Under the pieces are notes generated by a model. That model did no database searches. It worked only from the letters and a program-made list of their open reading frames with translations, and was not told the origin of the DNA. A program made the position numbers and the translations under genes. Of a DNA stretch of 64,000 bases, positions 28,901-38,775 are shown piece after piece. Origin of the DNA: Neptuniibacter sp. 1_MG-2023 (GTDB lineage Bacteria > Pseudomonadota > Gammaproteobacteria > Pseudomonadales > Balneatricaceae); assembly GCF_030547185.1 (NCBI RefSeq), contig NZ_JAUOQR010000010.1:62001-126000 (forward strand), read 5' to 3'. Positions within the stretch are counted from its first letter, which is position 1. Every line of letters begins with the position of its first letter.

Positions 28901-29912
28901 CCCTCAACTGATAATAAAACTTATTCGTTTTAGTCAGGGTGTTTTTCCACTGGCCCTGCAGTTGTTGGTTTAAGGGTACTGTAGCAACCAGTTTCCCTCG
29001 TTTGTCCAAAATTCTAACTTCTGCTTTCTTCACCCAAAAAAGATAGTTGCTATAACCTTGAAACTCGAGGGTTTGTGAAGGCCCTATACGCCTTGTTTGG
29101 GTACTGATGTTCAAACGTTTATGTAGATTACGGCTGTCATACTGAATTTGAATCGCATTATCAGCTAATTGAACATCCTGACAGCGCTGCTGGTCTGCGA
29201 CCTGAGCCGCTTCGCCCCCAGTCGGCTGACCATCAATACTTATCTGTAAATCTGACGTTGGTTGCCCTGATCGTTCACAAATAAAAGGCTCAATAACCTG
29301 CACCGGACGTGACCATACGGTAAAGGTCACTCGACGGTTTTGCGCCATACCTTCTGCCGTTTTATTAGTAGCAATGGGAGCTGAATCGCCTTGGCTCTGA
29401 GCACTAATCTGAGTATCCGTTAAGCCGAGCTGTCGCTGCAATAATTCGGCCACCGCTTTTGCTCGGTACAGACCCAACTCATAGTTATCCTTAAAGTATT
29501 GTCTCGACCTTGCCGATAAACGCTGGCTATCGGTATGACCAACAACTTCAATACGGACAATATCCTGTCCACGCAATGTTGAAACTAATTGTTCTAATGG
29601 CCCAAGATCCGTCGGGTTAACTTGAGCTAGTCCCGACGCAAAATGAAAGCGAAGGTTACTGGACTCAACCTGAACATTATCTTTCGATTGTCCCTGCTGC
29701 TCAGCCGTTTGCTCTTCCACACCCCAAAGTGTGTACGTTTTAGCAACTAACTGCTGCTCTTGATTGTTTTCGTAACCATGAATAAAAACTTGGTTATCAT
29801 CATCCATCGCCCCGCGATCCGCAGACACCGTTTTATCATTATCCGACCACACCAATGAGGAACTACAAATTGCACTTAAACCGAAGCTTAAAAGAGATAT
29901 TTTCTTATTCAT
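25908..29912 (-). CDS. OmpA-domain outer-membrane beta-barrel protein, partner of the giant repeat protein
   Basis: A 1334-residue exported protein. Signal peptide at about residues 1–23. An OmpA C-like domain lies near 85–210: SNLRFHFASGLAQVNPTDLG, RIEVVGHTDSQRLS, LGLYRAKAVAELL and NRRVTFTVW, of the kind that binds peptidoglycan. The middle (about 210–700) is beta-rich. From about 720 to the end there are many short amphipathic strands with alternating aromatics and polar turns (for example TSLYLNYSQDSDD, KWHYGVSLEHGKL, WALEWRRR-like MALEWRRRTEN). The chain ends in WFINLVGKY, a barrel-type terminal aromatic. The start ATG overlaps the stop of the upstream giant gene by 4 bp. Function in anchoring or exporting that protein is inference. 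Confidence 0.8.
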   Translation of the reverse strand: MNKKISLLSFGLSAICSSSLVWSDNDKTVSADRGAMDDDNQVFIHGYENNQEQQLVAKTYTLWGVEEQTAEQQGQSKDNVQVESSNLRFHFASGLAQVNPTDLGPLEQLVSTLRGQDIVRIEVVGHTDSQRLSARSRQYFKDNYELGLYRAKAVAELLQRQLGLTDTQISAQSQGDSAPIATNKTAEGMAQNRRVTFTVWSRPVQVIEPFICERSGQPTSDLQISIDGQPTGGEAAQVADQQRCQDVQLADNAIQIQYDSRNLHKRLNISTQTRRIGPSQTLEFQGYSNYLFWVKKAEVRILDKRGKLVATVPLNQQLQGQWKNTLTKTNKFYYQLRVYDHQQRYDETELLPIWVMSEPTSEDAQSVQFAGYGESRLREEKIPVSGGMVTVNVKELDEHSLFVFGSPVPVDNKGKAVAQQILPKGYHRVEVLTAKGDEQQRYYRNLELNQDDWFIVGFADLTLGQNKTTGAAELLNEDNPHYKDGKTYVDGRLAFYAKGPLNERYRLTASADTGEEELSQLLSNFDEKNSRALLRRLDTSRHWPTFGDGSSLHEDAPTQGKLYVKVEDERSHILWGNFKESQKDTQLSQVDRALYGAQLHYNSEAQVAHNENATQVRVFVAEPGTLAAREDYRGTGGSVYFLRHQDITTGSELVSLEIRDKDSGEVLSNTTLTEGNDYDIDAIQGRILLSEPLSSTATNSGLVQAGSLAGNPVYLVVNYEYTPGTTDLSDMATYGRVSHWLNDNVELGLTVSNQDQNGEKQELRGLDFTYRQSDSTQLNIEIANTHGNGFSEFISDDGGFIYAEKMQSGGSANAGRIDGSFSMADLTGDENASGEGRFYIESREAGFSAPGRLTDTDTLKTGARYATDLNDDSKIAFEYDEIKTDGNNDKQVAEISHIVSLDESWDMGIGLRHDSQSGSSVDEGSRDDIAVKLIHSDDPETTNWGFIQGTVQRDQERGKNNRIGVGTERQLTEKATANGEISTGNQGVGAKLGVNYQWSDRTSLYLNYSQDSDDLENGNRSRNGQLVSGVRSKITHDTSVYAEGRLQTGDQPGLMQAYGVDYTPSEKWHYGVSLEHGKLNEETTSEIERVAVTGSLSYKGDDHRYAGALEYREDESLTEERTTWLMRNNYSTDINDDWKAIAQLDLSYSNSSRGDEFDGEYIESSWGYAYRPVDNDELNLLFKYTYLYDLAAPEQLTPSESGTVDYAQRSQVFAVDATYDLTPKWTVGGKYAYRLGELRYSRDDSADWFSSEGDLVVIRSDFHVVKEWDMALEWRRRTENAADDSRDGFLGAIYRHVNENTKIGVGYNATEFTDDLTDLDYDAKGWFINLVGKY

Positions 29913-32900
29913 GACTGAGCCTCCACTGACAGTACAGGCTCGATCATTTCAATCTCGATATTTAGGTCATATCCTGGTTTATCTAGCCTTTTCCATAATT
30001 CTTCCCACAATGTTTTTATGTGGTTACTAACCTGACTTGCACGAGCAGAAGCGTTACTTTCATCTTCTTGCTGACCTCGTTGATAACCTATACGAAGGAC
30101 TGCGGGCTGTTGCTGTAAAATCTCCAATAATTGGTCAAGTTTCTCATGATGTTTGTCTGCGATCTCGTCGCCTTCAAACATGCGCTGATTAATATCTAAC
30201 CGCACAACTCGGTGCAGACTGGCACCAAAGTTAAGCTTACTGATCTTACCTTGAGTAAGACGAATCACTCGGGGATTCTCGGTAGTAACTCGGTACCCTG
30301 AAGGCAAGGTCTGAGGGTCTAATTTTAAAATAAAATTACTACCCTTCAATTCATCAGGCACCGCCGCACAAGCGATGTGATACCGACCATGCTTATCCGT
30401 TGTAATAAGCTCGCCATTGACGGTGGCAACACGCACCCCAGGCAGACCCGGCTCACCCTTATCTTGATAGCCATTAGTATTTTGATCATCAAACACTTTG
30501 CCAATAATATCGCTACACTCGAACGTAGGGTCCGGCACTAACTGTACGGTAGCAGTCGCTACATTTGAGGCCCGATTATTCTCGATAGAAGCCCAGGCCT
30601 GGTTGACATATTCACCATCGCTAACCCCTGTACCGGGTACTAATAGCAAAGTAATTGTATGAGACTCACCCGCATTAAAATCTATATTGCTCCACGTCAG
30701 CGCACGCCCCTCGACCACAGGTTCTGACGCCACTCCATCAATACGGGATGAGCCTACAACATACTTGAAACCGGGCGGGGTTTGGTCAATTAACTCAACA
30801 TCCTCAAGCCCCACAGCATAAGTATTGATGGCCTGAATAGTGTATGGAATCAATTCACCTTGGCTTACTGCGTCTTTCGCGGCAGTTTTAACCATATTGA
30901 TTGCACCGCCCAAGACCGGATCCAAGGGAATATGATTATTCAGCACGTTGCCCGAAGGTAACCCAGGATCTAAAACAAAAGAGAAAAAGTATTGTGTACT
31001 ATTCGCTCCTGCTGCGAACCCTGCTGATGTTGCAGGACAAGCATTAGCATCATGTAGCGCCGTACTAGAAACCGGTGCTGCATTATTGTTTTGTACTAAT
31101 GCAGGATTTGGCGCTGCACCAACCGATGGCGTATTAGTACAAGCAGGAATAAAGATCGATTCTCCAGACAGATAACCGCTAGGTGATGCCACTGAAAGCG
31201 TATAAGTCCCTGCTGGAGCGCCCGCGTTTAAAAGGTATTGGTACATACCTAGACTTGATGTAGTTTGCGACAGATTACTGCTACCACCAATAAGGTGAGT
31301 ATCCGCATCAAAACCGGCAGGGCCGCTAAGCGTAACGACAGCCCCTTCAACCGGTTGACGACTGATCGCGTCATAAACCACACCACTCGGATCTATAGGT
31401 AAACTCTGTTCCTCAACCGTCTCACCTGCAAGCAAGGTCATATTACTTAAAGTAAAGCCTGTATTATCTGCCCCAGCAGGGTTCGCGTTATCGTCATCAA
31501 CACCTGGGGTAAAAGCAGCACCGCTTTCATTAGGCACAGGCTGGCCCAAATTATTACCTGTGCTTGGCTCTTGGAATTCAACTTCATAGCCACTACCCGG
31601 TGAAATATTAGTAAAGCTATAACTGCCATCACTGCCAGTCGTTGTGGTGGCCACGGTTTCACCATTGCGTTTTAACAAAACCTTCCAGTTTTCGAAATGA
31701 GATTCCCCCACATCACGAATACGGTCATGGTTATCGTCACGCCAAACATGGCCACTAACACTCGCACCGGCATTAATCGCGGCAGGGTCCACATCCGTAT
31801 TATTACCTTGCAAATGACTCGGTTCATTACCACCACTAACGACTGATTCAGCATTTAGCACTTGGCCTTCCAAACCACTACCAACACTGACATCAATAAA
31901 AATATCTTCTCCACTGCCGCCAGACGTGATCTCTGTGCTACTAGTACAAGTCACCTCTTGACCCGCGATAGAACAATTCCAATCACCATTCGATCGTGTC
32001 CCTGTAGGAGTAATTCCCGCAGGAATAGTAGTGACAACAGTCACTACGCCATTACTATCTGCATCACCAATATTAGATGGGGAGACGGTGTAATAATCAT
32101 TGGATGAACCCGCAGCCAAATCAGCTGGACTATGGGTTAACTCCACTGTTAAATCGACAACGCCCGAAGGTTGCTCCGCAAAATAGTTATCCCCCGATAC
32201 TTTGTTCATATCAGAAATAGTGATATTCGAAATACTACTAGGTGTGGTTGCTGTATTAGTGGCCGTACCGCCTCCGCTTCCTGCGGTAGTAATGCCATTC
32301 GTTGTATCTGCTGGCTGATCCGGCTGAGTCAGGGTGTAGCTCCCTGCTGGAAGATCATCAAAAGTAAAATTACCTTCATTATCCGTCGTGGTAGTTTCAT
32401 TAACGGGGTTGCCGTTAATATCAGTACCGGTCAAGTTGATAGTTTGGCCATTGATGCCATTATCACTACTATTAGGTGAACCATTGTTGTCGTAATCAAC
32501 AAACACCTTGCCCGAGATACGTCCACTATCAGGAATTTCAGCAAAGTTATTATCTGAAACTGTCGTATTCGGCGGCAGAACGATTGTGCTAATCTGGCTT
32601 GGCACTGTCGTTATAGCTGAAACTGATCCGGTCGTACCTCCATTACTTACCGTACCTGCCGTCGTGATGCCATTAGCCGTACTATCCGGCTGATTGGGTT
32701 GCCGAATACTGTATGTGTCGGGCGCTAAATCGGTAAACTCATAAAAACCTTCACTATCTGTAGTTGTACTGGCAATAACATTATCACCACTGTCCAACAA
32801 CTCGATCGTTTCACCGATCAGTCCAGTATCCGCGCCATTTTTAATGCCGTTATTATTTTCATCCTTAAACACATAACCGCTTAAGATTGAGGGCACTACT

Positions 32901-35900
32901 TCAGCGAAATCATTACCTGTAGCACCACTAACTTCAGCAGAACCACCATCATCATTAAGTACGATACCCGTGATCTGGCTCGTTATATTAGTAGGGTTAG
33001 TAGCGGAACCAGCAGTACCAGTGCTACCGTTATTGGCAACAATGTCACCGGCACTGGCAATACCATTTTGCGTACCTGTTGGCTGCTCTGTTTGGCATAC
33101 TGAATAAGTGCCAGCAGGTAATGAGCCAAAGAGATAATTACCCGAGGAATCGGTTGTCGCAGGATTACTAACACCTGCAATCGCCACCAAGGCACCGCTA
33201 CAGGAAGCACCTGATATCAACGAAACCTTAGCGCCGGCTAACGGCGTGTCTGTAGCGGTATATATGCCGTCTGGTGTGACATCATGATCCTGAAAAATTC
33301 GGCCACTGATATAACCTAGCGCACTAACAAACAGACTGCTGTTCGTGGGTGACAGATTGCTACCAGCCGACGTTTCTAAAGCCCCTGCTGGGATATTATT
33401 GACATGCTCACCTACAGCAGTAGCCGTGACGTCAACACTAATTGAACACCCCCCTGCTGGAATACTGGCCCCATTGGCGTAACTTACCAAATTAGCACCG
33501 GCATTCGCCGTTACTGACGCTAAGGTACAGTCAGTACTCAAATTAGGCGTTGTAGCAACAAGCATCGCCCCTGGAGAGGTTGGTAACTCATCCGTAAATA
33601 TGGAGCTTAACGTAATAGCGCTGCTATTTTCGTTAGTGAAATTAATAGTAAGTGTTGATACTCCCCCACTCGGAATAACAGCAGGGTTAAACTCTTTTAA
33701 TACCGCCGGTGGCGTTGCAATAATAAGCTCTGCTGCTGTGCCCTCTTCATTGCTCACCCCTTCGTTCGTAGTAATTTCACTAGAACCTATATCATTTACA
33801 TAACTGCCTGATACGTTACTAATAACATCAACACTAACTGTACAGCTGCTGGTCGCACCCAAAGTGGCTCCCGATAATTGCACGCTGGAGCCCGCAGCGG
33901 TGGCATTCACAACACCATCGGTACAGGTTGTCGATGCATTAGGAGTTGGCGCTATAGAGACACCACTAGGTAAGGCATCCACTAAATTCATACCACTAAC
34001 CGCTTCATCATTCGGGTTCTCGATATAAATGGTCATGGTCGCGGGTGTACCAGCTAAAGTAGTAGCTGAATCAGTTGTAAATCCAGCGGGATTGCCAACA
34101 TCCAACGTCTGGTCCTTAAACGCCACATGAGTAACTAGAGGTTCTTTGGCAAACAGTTCTGCAGATGCTGGCTCTTCGTTAGTTGCTGATGAGCCCCCTG
34201 ACGTCGCAACAACGGCACCAGCAGGGATAGTGTTTACGTAAGTTCCGCCTATATTAGTAGTGACATCTATTTCCAAATAACAGGTTGAAACTGTTGTCCC
34301 AACCATTCCCGCCAGGCTACCACTCGTCAACGAAACCGAATTGCTACTGTAGTTCACCACACCTCCTAAACAGCTTGTTTGAGGATTAGGGCTTGCAGGA
34401 ACAGTAACGTTTGCAGGCAACGTATCAGTAACAGAAACCTCGTTGATACTGAGAGGCGTGGCATTGTGAAGAGTTATGCGTAAGCGGCTACGCTCACCCG
34501 GCTCAATGACGGCAGGAGTAAACTCTTTAGTCACGCCGATATTGCTTTGCGTTGTTAAACTCGTGGTAGCGGCACCACTATTCGTGAGCCCTTGATCCGT
34601 GACCACCGCTCCCACAGGAATAATATTAGTAATACCACCCACAGTTTTCGCGGTAATATTCACACTAAAAGTACAGCTACCATTGGCGGGTAAAGAAACG
34701 CCACTAATGGCGACAGATTCTCCACCACTTTCTGCACTCAAAACACCATTAGGACAATCAGTGGTTAACCCTGGTGTAGCAGCGACAACCATGCCGCTTG
34801 CCGCTGACCCCGATAAACCGTCTACAGTAAAATAGTCAACCACTTTTAGACCCGTAGCCTCCGCCGTGCCATTGGTTAAAGTGACCGTTAATTGACTCTC
34901 TTGACCAGGAAAAGCCAATGTACTTGGGTTAGTGGTTTTGGCAACAGCAATATTAGTTGCCGCAACGAAAGTTAAGGTTGCATTCACCGCGGTCGTATTG
35001 CGAATCCCTCCATCGGCGGTAACATCGCCCGCAGCGAGCGTATTGATCCAATTGCTGCTGCCTGTAGCAACAACATCAAAAAGAACATCACATGAACCAT
35101 TACCGGCGATATTAGCACCGGTAAAACTGATAGATGAATCGCCGGGATTTGATGAGCTAAAAGAGGAACTACCCGCACAAGTGGTATACGCATTAACTGG
35201 ATTTGCAAGCGTCATACCGCTCGGCAAATTATCCACCAACGAGGCATTATTGAGCTGAATATCGCTTGTATTATTTAAAGTAATGCGAACGGTGCTTGTT
35301 CCACCAGAGCTAATAGCACTAGGCGAGAACTCTTTATTAACACTCAAAGCGCTTAAATAGGTTAATGTTGCCGTATCTGTATCAAAAGGATCCAGAGTAT
35401 CTGTTACACCATTAGCAAAGGTTTGGGTCCCTGCAACTTGTGCTGTATTCGGATAAACACCGGCAGGGCCAATAACATCAACACTCAAACTACAACTACC
35501 CGGTGCGCCTGTGCCTGTCTCTTCTCGGGCAGGAACGATTGCACCATTCATAGATACTGATGTTGCACCTGGTGTAGCAGTGATAGTAGCAGGGCCACAG
35601 GTACTAGAAGCATTCGCTGGACTGGCGACTTGAAGCTGCCCGCTACCATCCGTAGGGAAAGTATCGGACAAGGAAACGTTCGTGAGAGGGTTAGCTGAAA
35701 TATTGGATATTATGAACGTTAGTGTTGTAATTGTACCTTCTGAAAGGGTCTGATTTTGAGTTCCATCAAAACGTTTTGTCGCTGACGCAACCGTTGTTTC
35801 AACCGCAGTAGAACCTGATGAGCTCGTACTACTCTGATTACAATTAGCGCCTGCGTTATAACAAACATCACCGGCCTCAAGCGTATTTTGTGTCGATGAA

Positions 35901-37675
35901 CCATCCACCGCTGCACTATCGGTCATCGCCCAGAAAGTCACACTACATTGACCCGGTGTATTCTCGTCAGCACGTGTAGGAAGTGTCCCGATTACAAAGT
36001 CAGCGTCGGTGTCCCCAAGAGCACTATTAACTGTCAGTCCAGAACAACCGGTACCCGATAATATCGGGGTAAAATTGTTACTTCCTATAGTCCCCGCCAA
36101 GAACGTCATACCCGCAGGTAAGGAATCCTTAATAGTGACATTATTGATATTTGAATTAGTAAAATTCTGCGTAGTAATGGTGTATTTAACAGGGCTTCCC
36201 GGAGCCGCTTTTGTTGGCGAGGCTGATTTCAACACCCGTAAATCGTCTGCGACTAAAATTGAAGCTGAACGGGTACGGCTGACAATTGCAGGATCACCAA
36301 CATCCACCGCTCCTTCAGGGATCAGGTTTGTGTAAGTGATCGGTACACCCGCACTGGCGACCGTACCCACAAACTCCACCGTAATAGAACAAGATCCACC
36401 CGCAGGGATGACTCCACCTGTTAGCTTAATACCTGTATCGTTATCAATGGCAGTAACTACGCCGCCACTACAAGTTGTTAACTGGTTAGAAACTCTTAAC
36501 CCGGAGGTGTTGTCGTTATCAACCCCATCGATAGGTGAATCCTCGAATTCATTGACAGTAAGATCAGTGTTTCCCGAGTTAGTCAGCGTAATAGTAAAGG
36601 AATCTGTTTGGTTGTTAGATAAGCTACTATGGGCAAATGATTTATTAACATTAAGCGGGGAAATAACTGTAATATCTGCCGTCGCATTAGATTGCGCAGG
36701 AAGACCAATATCATTGGAAAAATCGGTACTGCGGTTGATAGTATTAGTTTGAGCACCGGTTGTGTAATCGCCATCGGTAGTAGCAGCTTCTATATCAACA
36801 GTGATCGTACACAGGCCATTACTGCCACCAGATTTGGCAGGAATCGTACCTGTAACCGTTATACTGCCATCCCCAGCATTTGGGCTAAATGTTGGCGACG
36901 CACCGCCATTATTACAACTGGCCGTCGCATTAGGGACTGCTGCCACCTTGATGATGGCATTACCCCCTAACATTGGGAAGGTATCAGTAATGCTGAAGCC
37001 TTCAAGGTCGACAGGGTTAGTATTACGTAGCTCAACAGTTAAGGTCTCGGGATCACCACCGAGAACGATATTGGATGATGAAAAGCTTTTTACAATCGAA
37101 GGCTTTGTTAACGCGCTAACATTAATACTTTGACTCACTGTACCCGTATTAGCGACGGCTCCTCCATCACTACCGGTCACAGCACCATCAGCAATTTCGT
37201 AAGCGTATGTTGCACTACTACCCGAAGATGTACCCGCCGTTACAGGGACCAAAATGGTACAGGTTCCATCAACACCATTTGACCTTGCAGGAATAACCCC
37301 GCCACTTAAATTGATCGCTTGCGAGTCAGTAGTCGCAGTCAAAACACCACTACCCACCAGAGTTGTAGGTCCTGAAGGGTCATAACAGCTATAAGTCGCC
37401 AACTCACTGATTTTTAAACCATTCGGCAAAGTACCAGGCAATGAGGTATTAAATTCAACATTACTTACCTGAGCCCCAGCATTACTGTTAGCCAAAGTGA
37501 TTTCAATAATGGTTACTTCACCTGGATAAATCCCCGTCGGCTCACCACTTTTTAGTGTGACCGACGCACCCAAAGCCGCTACAGCCTGAGAAGGCAGTAC
37601 AGGTAGGACGGAGATGAACAGAACGCCAGCGAACCTGGCTAGTCGATTGATAGAAAAATGCTTTGAGAAATTCAC
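29909..37675 (-). CDS. giant secreted repeat protein with DUF11 and SdrD-B-like domains
   Basis: A 2588-residue predicted surface protein. Signal peptide at about residues 8–34, then ten roughly 140-residue DUF11 repeats (to about 1450). Many begin like NIGVTKEFTPAVIEPGERS and carry DxLPxG, then one Cys in a TTC/STC segment and one in GSC near the end, suggesting one disulfide per repeat. Next come SdrD-B-like modules near 1455, 1600, 1720, 1970 and 2390 with D-rich calcium-type loops (FKDENNNGIKNGAD, VFVDYDNNGSPNSSD, WRDDNHDRIRDVGE, FDDQNTNGYQDKGE). Two further DUF11 units lie among them. The last 110 residues (VVRLDINQRMFEGDE...) look like a reduced OmpA-type segment. The start is GTG at 37675 with AAGGGA upstream. 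Likely role: adhesion or surface layer. Confidence 0.85.
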   Translation of the reverse strand: MNFSKHFSINRLARFAGVLFISVLPVLPSQAVAALGASVTLKSGEPTGIYPGEVTIIEITLANSNAGAQVSNVEFNTSLPGTLPNGLKISELATYSCYDPSGPTTLVGSGVLTATTDSQAINLSGGVIPARSNGVDGTCTILVPVTAGTSSGSSATYAYEIADGAVTGSDGGAVANTGTVSQSINVSALTKPSIVKSFSSSNIVLGGDPETLTVELRNTNPVDLEGFSITDTFPMLGGNAIIKVAAVPNATASCNNGGASPTFSPNAGDGSITVTGTIPAKSGGSNGLCTITVDIEAATTDGDYTTGAQTNTINRSTDFSNDIGLPAQSNATADITVISPLNVNKSFAHSSLSNNQTDSFTITLTNSGNTDLTVNEFEDSPIDGVDNDNTSGLRVSNQLTTCSGGVVTAIDNDTGIKLTGGVIPAGGSCSITVEFVGTVASAGVPITYTNLIPEGAVDVGDPAIVSRTRSASILVADDLRVLKSASPTKAAPGSPVKYTITTQNFTNSNINNVTIKDSLPAGMTFLAGTIGSNNFTPILSGTGCSGLTVNSALGDTDADFVIGTLPTRADENTPGQCSVTFWAMTDSAAVDGSSTQNTLEAGDVCYNAGANCNQSSTSSSGSTAVETTVASATKRFDGTQNQTLSEGTITTLTFIISNISANPLTNVSLSDTFPTDGSGQLQVASPANASSTCGPATITATPGATSVSMNGAIVPAREETGTGAPGSCSLSVDVIGPAGVYPNTAQVAGTQTFANGVTDTLDPFDTDTATLTYLSALSVNKEFSPSAISSGGTSTVRITLNNTSDIQLNNASLVDNLPSGMTLANPVNAYTTCAGSSSFSSSNPGDSSISFTGANIAGNGSCDVLFDVVATGSSNWINTLAAGDVTADGGIRNTTAVNATLTFVAATNIAVAKTTNPSTLAFPGQESQLTVTLTNGTAEATGLKVVDYFTVDGLSGSAASGMVVAATPGLTTDCPNGVLSAESGGESVAISGVSLPANGSCTFSVNITAKTVGGITNIIPVGAVVTDQGLTNSGAATTSLTTQSNIGVTKEFTPAVIEPGERSRLRITLHNATPLSINEVSVTDTLPANVTVPASPNPQTSCLGGVVNYSSNSVSLTSGSLAGMVGTTVSTCYLEIDVTTNIGGTYVNTIPAGAVVATSGGSSATNEEPASAELFAKEPLVTHVAFKDQTLDVGNPAGFTTDSATTLAGTPATMTIYIENPNDEAVSGMNLVDALPSGVSIAPTPNASTTCTDGVVNATAAGSSVQLSGATLGATSSCTVSVDVISNVSGSYVNDIGSSEITTNEGVSNEEGTAAELIIATPPAVLKEFNPAVIPSGGVSTLTINFTNENSSAITLSSIFTDELPTSPGAMLVATTPNLSTDCTLASVTANAGANLVSYANGASIPAGGCSISVDVTATAVGEHVNNIPAGALETSAGSNLSPTNSSLFVSALGYISGRIFQDHDVTPDGIYTATDTPLAGAKVSLISGASCSGALVAIAGVSNPATTDSSGNYLFGSLPAGTYSVCQTEQPTGTQNGIASAGDIVANNGSTGTAGSATNPTNITSQITGIVLNDDGGSAEVSGATGNDFAEVVPSILSGYVFKDENNNGIKNGADTGLIGETIELLDSGDNVIASTTTDSEGFYEFTDLAPDTYSIRQPNQPDSTANGITTAGTVSNGGTTGSVSAITTVPSQISTIVLPPNTTVSDNNFAEIPDSGRISGKVFVDYDNNGSPNSSDNGINGQTINLTGTDINGNPVNETTTTDNEGNFTFDDLPAGSYTLTQPDQPADTTNGITTAGSGGGTATNTATTPSSISNITISDMNKVSGDNYFAEQPSGVVDLTVELTHSPADLAAGSSNDYYTVSPSNIGDADSNGVVTVVTTIPAGITPTGTRSNGDWNCSIAGQEVTCTSSTEITSGGSGEDIFIDVSVGSGLEGQVLNAESVVSGGNEPSHLQGNNTDVDPAAINAGASVSGHVWRDDNHDRIRDVGESHFENWKVLLKRNGETVATTTTGSDGSYSFTNISPGSGYEVEFQEPSTGNNLGQPVPNESGAAFTPGVDDDNANPAGADNTGFTLSNMTLLAGETVEEQSLPIDPSGVVYDAISRQPVEGAVVTLSGPAGFDADTHLIGGSSNLSQTTSSLGMYQYLLNAGAPAGTYTLSVASPSGYLSGESIFIPACTNTPSVGAAPNPALVQNNNAAPVSSTALHDANACPATSAGFAAGANSTQYFFSFVLDPGLPSGNVLNNHIPLDPVLGGAINMVKTAAKDAVSQGELIPYTIQAINTYAVGLEDVELIDQTPPGFKYVVGSSRIDGVASEPVVEGRALTWSNIDFNAGESHTITLLLVPGTGVSDGEYVNQAWASIENNRASNVATATVQLVPDPTFECSDIIGKVFDDQNTNGYQDKGEPGLPGVRVATVNGELITTDKHGRYHIACAAVPDELKGSNFILKLDPQTLPSGYRVTTENPRVIRLTQGKISKLNFGASLHRVVRLDINQRMFEGDEIADKHHEKLDQLLEILQQQPAVLRIGYQRGQQEDESNASARASQVSNHIKTLWEELWKRLDKPGYDLNIEIEMIEPVLSVEAQS

Positions 37676-38124
37676 GACAGTCCCTTATTTAACTAAATAT
37701 TTAGTCCGTAAAACGAGCTCTAACTTCGTACCGATAATAATCCTCGGCACTTTTTTAATAGTTATTTGAAAGTAACGATTGCCTGTCATATCAAACAGAC
37801 GCTTTAATTTTTATATTTCATACTCTTATTACTCATCAGTGCGACTAACAGCTTTACATTGAAAGGCCGTCTCTTTTTCAGCCAAGGAAGAAGATACCGT
37901 CCAATATTAAGACCACTATTTAACCCACCTGATATATGGCTGATTGATTAATATAAGTACCCGCAAAATAACCCCTAAAAAAAAGAGGTTTAATGTTCGC
38001 CGATAGCTCCTGAACGGAAGATGAATGTCTTTCACGTATTCGCTCAAAAAGTGTGCGTCATTCACTCAAGGAGTTTGACTCATAAAGCTGTATATTCTTT
38101 CCCAATAAAATCAATGAGTTAAAA

Positions 38125-38147
38125 AACCTGTGCTGTCAGCACAAGTT
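38125..38147. promoter_or_regulatory. 23-bp palindrome, possible regulator site
   Basis: Two 11-base arms around a central T match at 10 of 11 positions (core TGTGCTG T CAGCACA). It lies 450 bp upstream of the giant surface gene. No T-run makes it a poor terminator, so an operator is more likely. Confidence 0.4.
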
Positions 38148-38590
38148 TCAAAAATGATTAAAACGCTTTACATAGTAAGCAAAGAGGTAGTTTTTCGGTG
38201 TTGCCCATACACAGTTAAATGAACAATATTTTGAGGGAAAAATTTATACGGGTACTGGCTTTAATTTATAAATAAGAGGGAGGGGATGAAGTAAAAAATG
38301 AATCGGTTACCGAAAAGAAACCGTTCAAAAGTGCTTATTTCTCACCGCTCCCCTTGGCTTTTACTGAATGTTAGTGATACTTCTTGGCTATTGAGTGTGT
38401 AAAAAAAGTGCTGTTTTCACACTGCGGTTCGGGGTAAAAAATAGCAGTATTGAAAGGCTTTATCGGGCACGATTTCTGTCAACATAGCTTTGCCATTTTT
38501 TTACTGGTTCTATGCGATAGTGGTTAGTCAGTAGGAAACTCACCTAACCTGAAATGGACATTATGGTGTCTATTTTAATAAAAATAAGCT

Positions 38591-38619
38591 CAATATGGAT
38601 ACTATGGTATCCAATATTG
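38591..38619. promoter_or_regulatory. inverted repeat, possible operator
   Basis: CAATATGGATAC, 4-base spacer, GTATCCAATATTG; the arms match apart from one inserted A. The core is GGATAC-N4-GTATCC. Confidence 0.4.
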
Positions 38620-38650
38620 ATAAATCAGAGTATCGAATATCAAGTATCAA

Positions 38651-38691
38651 GGTCTACAGATTATTACCTTTGAAGTCACCTTGTGTAGACC
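38651..38691. repeat. inverted repeat, 8-bp arms
   Basis: GGTCTACA and TGTAGACC pair across 25 bases; one more base pair extends outward on each side. Function unknown. Confidence 0.35.
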
Positions 38692-38751
38692 TCTAACCGC
38701 TGCATTTTCCCGTTCAGCAAAATACACAGATGAGTACTTAACTTGAATTCC

Positions 38752-38775
38752 ACACTTTTACGCGCATAAAAGTGT
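38752..38775. repeat. perfect inverted repeat, 9-bp arms
   Basis: ACACTTTTA and TAAAAGTGT with the 6-base loop CGCGCA. No T-run follows on either strand beyond the stem, so it may be a protein site near the island end. Confidence 0.4.

Noticed and set aside
26008-37133. Plus-strand ORFs opposite the two surface genes
   Set aside because: Products are low-complexity and follow the repeats of the true minus-strand genes.
29909-37675. Tandem DNA repeats or CRISPR-like array in the giant gene
   Set aside because: The repetition is at protein level (DUF11 units of about 140 residues); DNA copies diverge and there is no short repeat–spacer pattern. No CRISPR array was seen anywhere.
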